The translations under genes were made by a program, and so were the position numbers. Shown piece by piece: positions 63,025 through 64,000 of a DNA stretch of 64,000 nt (the first letter of the stretch is position 1; every line of letters starts with the position of its first letter). Below the pieces are notes generated by a model. It was not told the origin of the DNA. It saw only the letters and a program-made list of their open reading frames with translations, and did no database searches. This DNA is from Mytilinidion resinicola (lineage: Eukaryota > Ascomycota > Dothideomycetes > Mytilinidiales > Mytilinidiaceae), in contig NW_022985457.1 in assembly GCF_010093595.1 (NCBI RefSeq), positions 646,506 to 710,505 on the forward strand, read 5' to 3'.

Positions 63025-64000
63025 ATGACGGAACAGAAGCAAAAGAAGCTTATCATCAATGCCTTCGTAGAGATGTGTAAGCTCACGTGACTTAAGCGAA
63101 CCATGAGCATCCTTACTGACTTCCACTCAGGCAGCGGACACCAGTCCCCTGGTCTCTGGAGACATCCCGATGATGAGTCCCACAAGTTCAACGACGTCGG
63201 ACACTGGGTTGAACTAGCGAAGCTACTCGAGGCTGCTAAAGTTCATGGGATATTCATCGCTGATGTTTTGGGTAAGGCTTCTATTCCTAAAGCGGCAATG
63301 TTTGATCCGCGGAGCTGTATTGAGGGACTCACTAGGTGGCTACGACGTCTACAATGGAACCCTTGACGCGGCCATTCGATCGGGTGCCCAGTGGCCGGTC
63401 AATGAGCCACTTGCAGTGGTCTCGGCGATGGCTGCGGCGACGAAGAGTATTGGGTTTGGCGTTACGGTTTCGACGACGTATGAGCAGCCGTATCATCTTG
63501 CTAGGAGGCTATCGACGGTGGACCACCTTAGTAAGGGACGGTAAGATGTTTCTGCTCATCACCTGTCCTTGTCTTTCTGCTTCATCGGTCGTTCTTTTGC
63601 AATTATTCGATTCATGTTTAAATTCCTACGCTGGCGGTTCGCTTCTTTCTTCTAATCACACGTACCTCTAGACTCGGCTGGAATGTAAGCTTTGTCCTTA
63701 ACCTCTTTCCAAATTAAGCTCACCCAAACCCTCAAGATCGTGACCAGCTACCTCGACTCCGCCGCCCGCAACCTAGGCTTCACTGAGCAACCCAAAGTAC
63801 CCCCCTGCCCCTTTCTTACTCTTTATCCACCCAGCTTACCCAATCCAAGCACGACGACCGCTACGCCCAAGCCGAGGAGTACGTCCAAGTAATCTACAAG
63901 CTCCTCGAATCCTCCTGGCGCGACGACGCCGTAATCCTCGACCGCGAAAAGGGCATCTACACCGACCCCACCCGCGTCCGCGAAATCAACCACAAAGGCC
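63025..64000 (+). CDS. second NtaA/SnaA/DszA-type FMN monooxygenase (partial, runs off the window)
   Basis: Exons seen: 63025-63076, 63131-63271, 63336-63540, 63672-63684 (13 nt, LGWN), 63737-63796 and 63850 onward past the window end. About 207 residues are visible. The start METEQ-type ([14 protein letters not shown]) matches the family N terminus, followed by [68 protein letters not shown] and [20 protein letters not shown]. It is clearly paralogous to the enzyme at 53.6-55.3 kb, but only moderately similar and with a different intron pattern. The C-terminal half lies outside the window. Confidence 0.87.

Overview
The window is nuclear DNA of a filamentous ascomycete (Pezizomycotina; the class cannot be fixed from the sequence). 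The evidence is genes split by short introns of about 50-75 nt with GTANGT donors and YAG acceptors, and a typical filamentous-fungal gene set: a phytochrome histidine kinase, an ascomycete-type laccase ending in DSGV, a LaeA-like methyltransferase, Dal5-like and UNC93-like permeases, and core fungal Vps27, Doa4-like, Ste20 and Med7 proteins. Exon coordinates were worked out by hand from reading frame, splice consensus and family similarity. Every multi-exon model reported here closes in frame except the laccase, which contains an N gap.

Layout. 0-9 kb: a low-complexity hypothetical protein, then the divergent pair VPS27 (ESCRT-0) and a Doa4-type ubiquitin hydrolase; both proteins act in ubiquitin-dependent endosomal sorting. 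9-14.6 kb: a gene-poor stretch with weak degenerate repeats. 14.6-21.1 kb: a DMT/TPT-type transporter and a very large secreted multicopper oxidase (two CBM18 domains, two PAN/Apple modules, a long repetitive Ser/Thr linker, then laccase), interrupted by an assembly gap. 21-25.5 kb: repeat-rich DNA with two related MITE-like elements and older degenerate repeats. 25.5-32.2 kb: an FAD monooxygenase and Ste20. 36-41 kb: fungal phytochrome. 43-51.9 kb: an HFCD-flavoprotein/ankyrin-like fusion, an exceptionally intron-rich LaeA-like methyltransferase, a small secreted Gly/Ala/Asn-rich protein, Med7 and a DPP1-like lipid phosphatase.

52-64 kb is the most cluster-like part: a short-chain dehydrogenase, an NtaA/SnaA/DszA-type FMN monooxygenase, a Dal5-like MFS permease, a Baeyer-Villiger monooxygenase, an UNC93-like MFS protein and a second NtaA-type monooxygenase that runs off the right edge. 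Three flavin monooxygenases and two permeases side by side suggest an uptake-and-oxidation cluster for a small organic compound. The substrate is unknown, and no transcription factor or flavin reductase gene is visible inside the window.

The most unusual items are the chitin-binding/PAN/laccase fusion, the flavoprotein-ankyrin fusion that appears to lack decarboxylase residues, the 13-exon methyltransferase with a GC-AG intron and several microexons, and the monooxygenase cluster.
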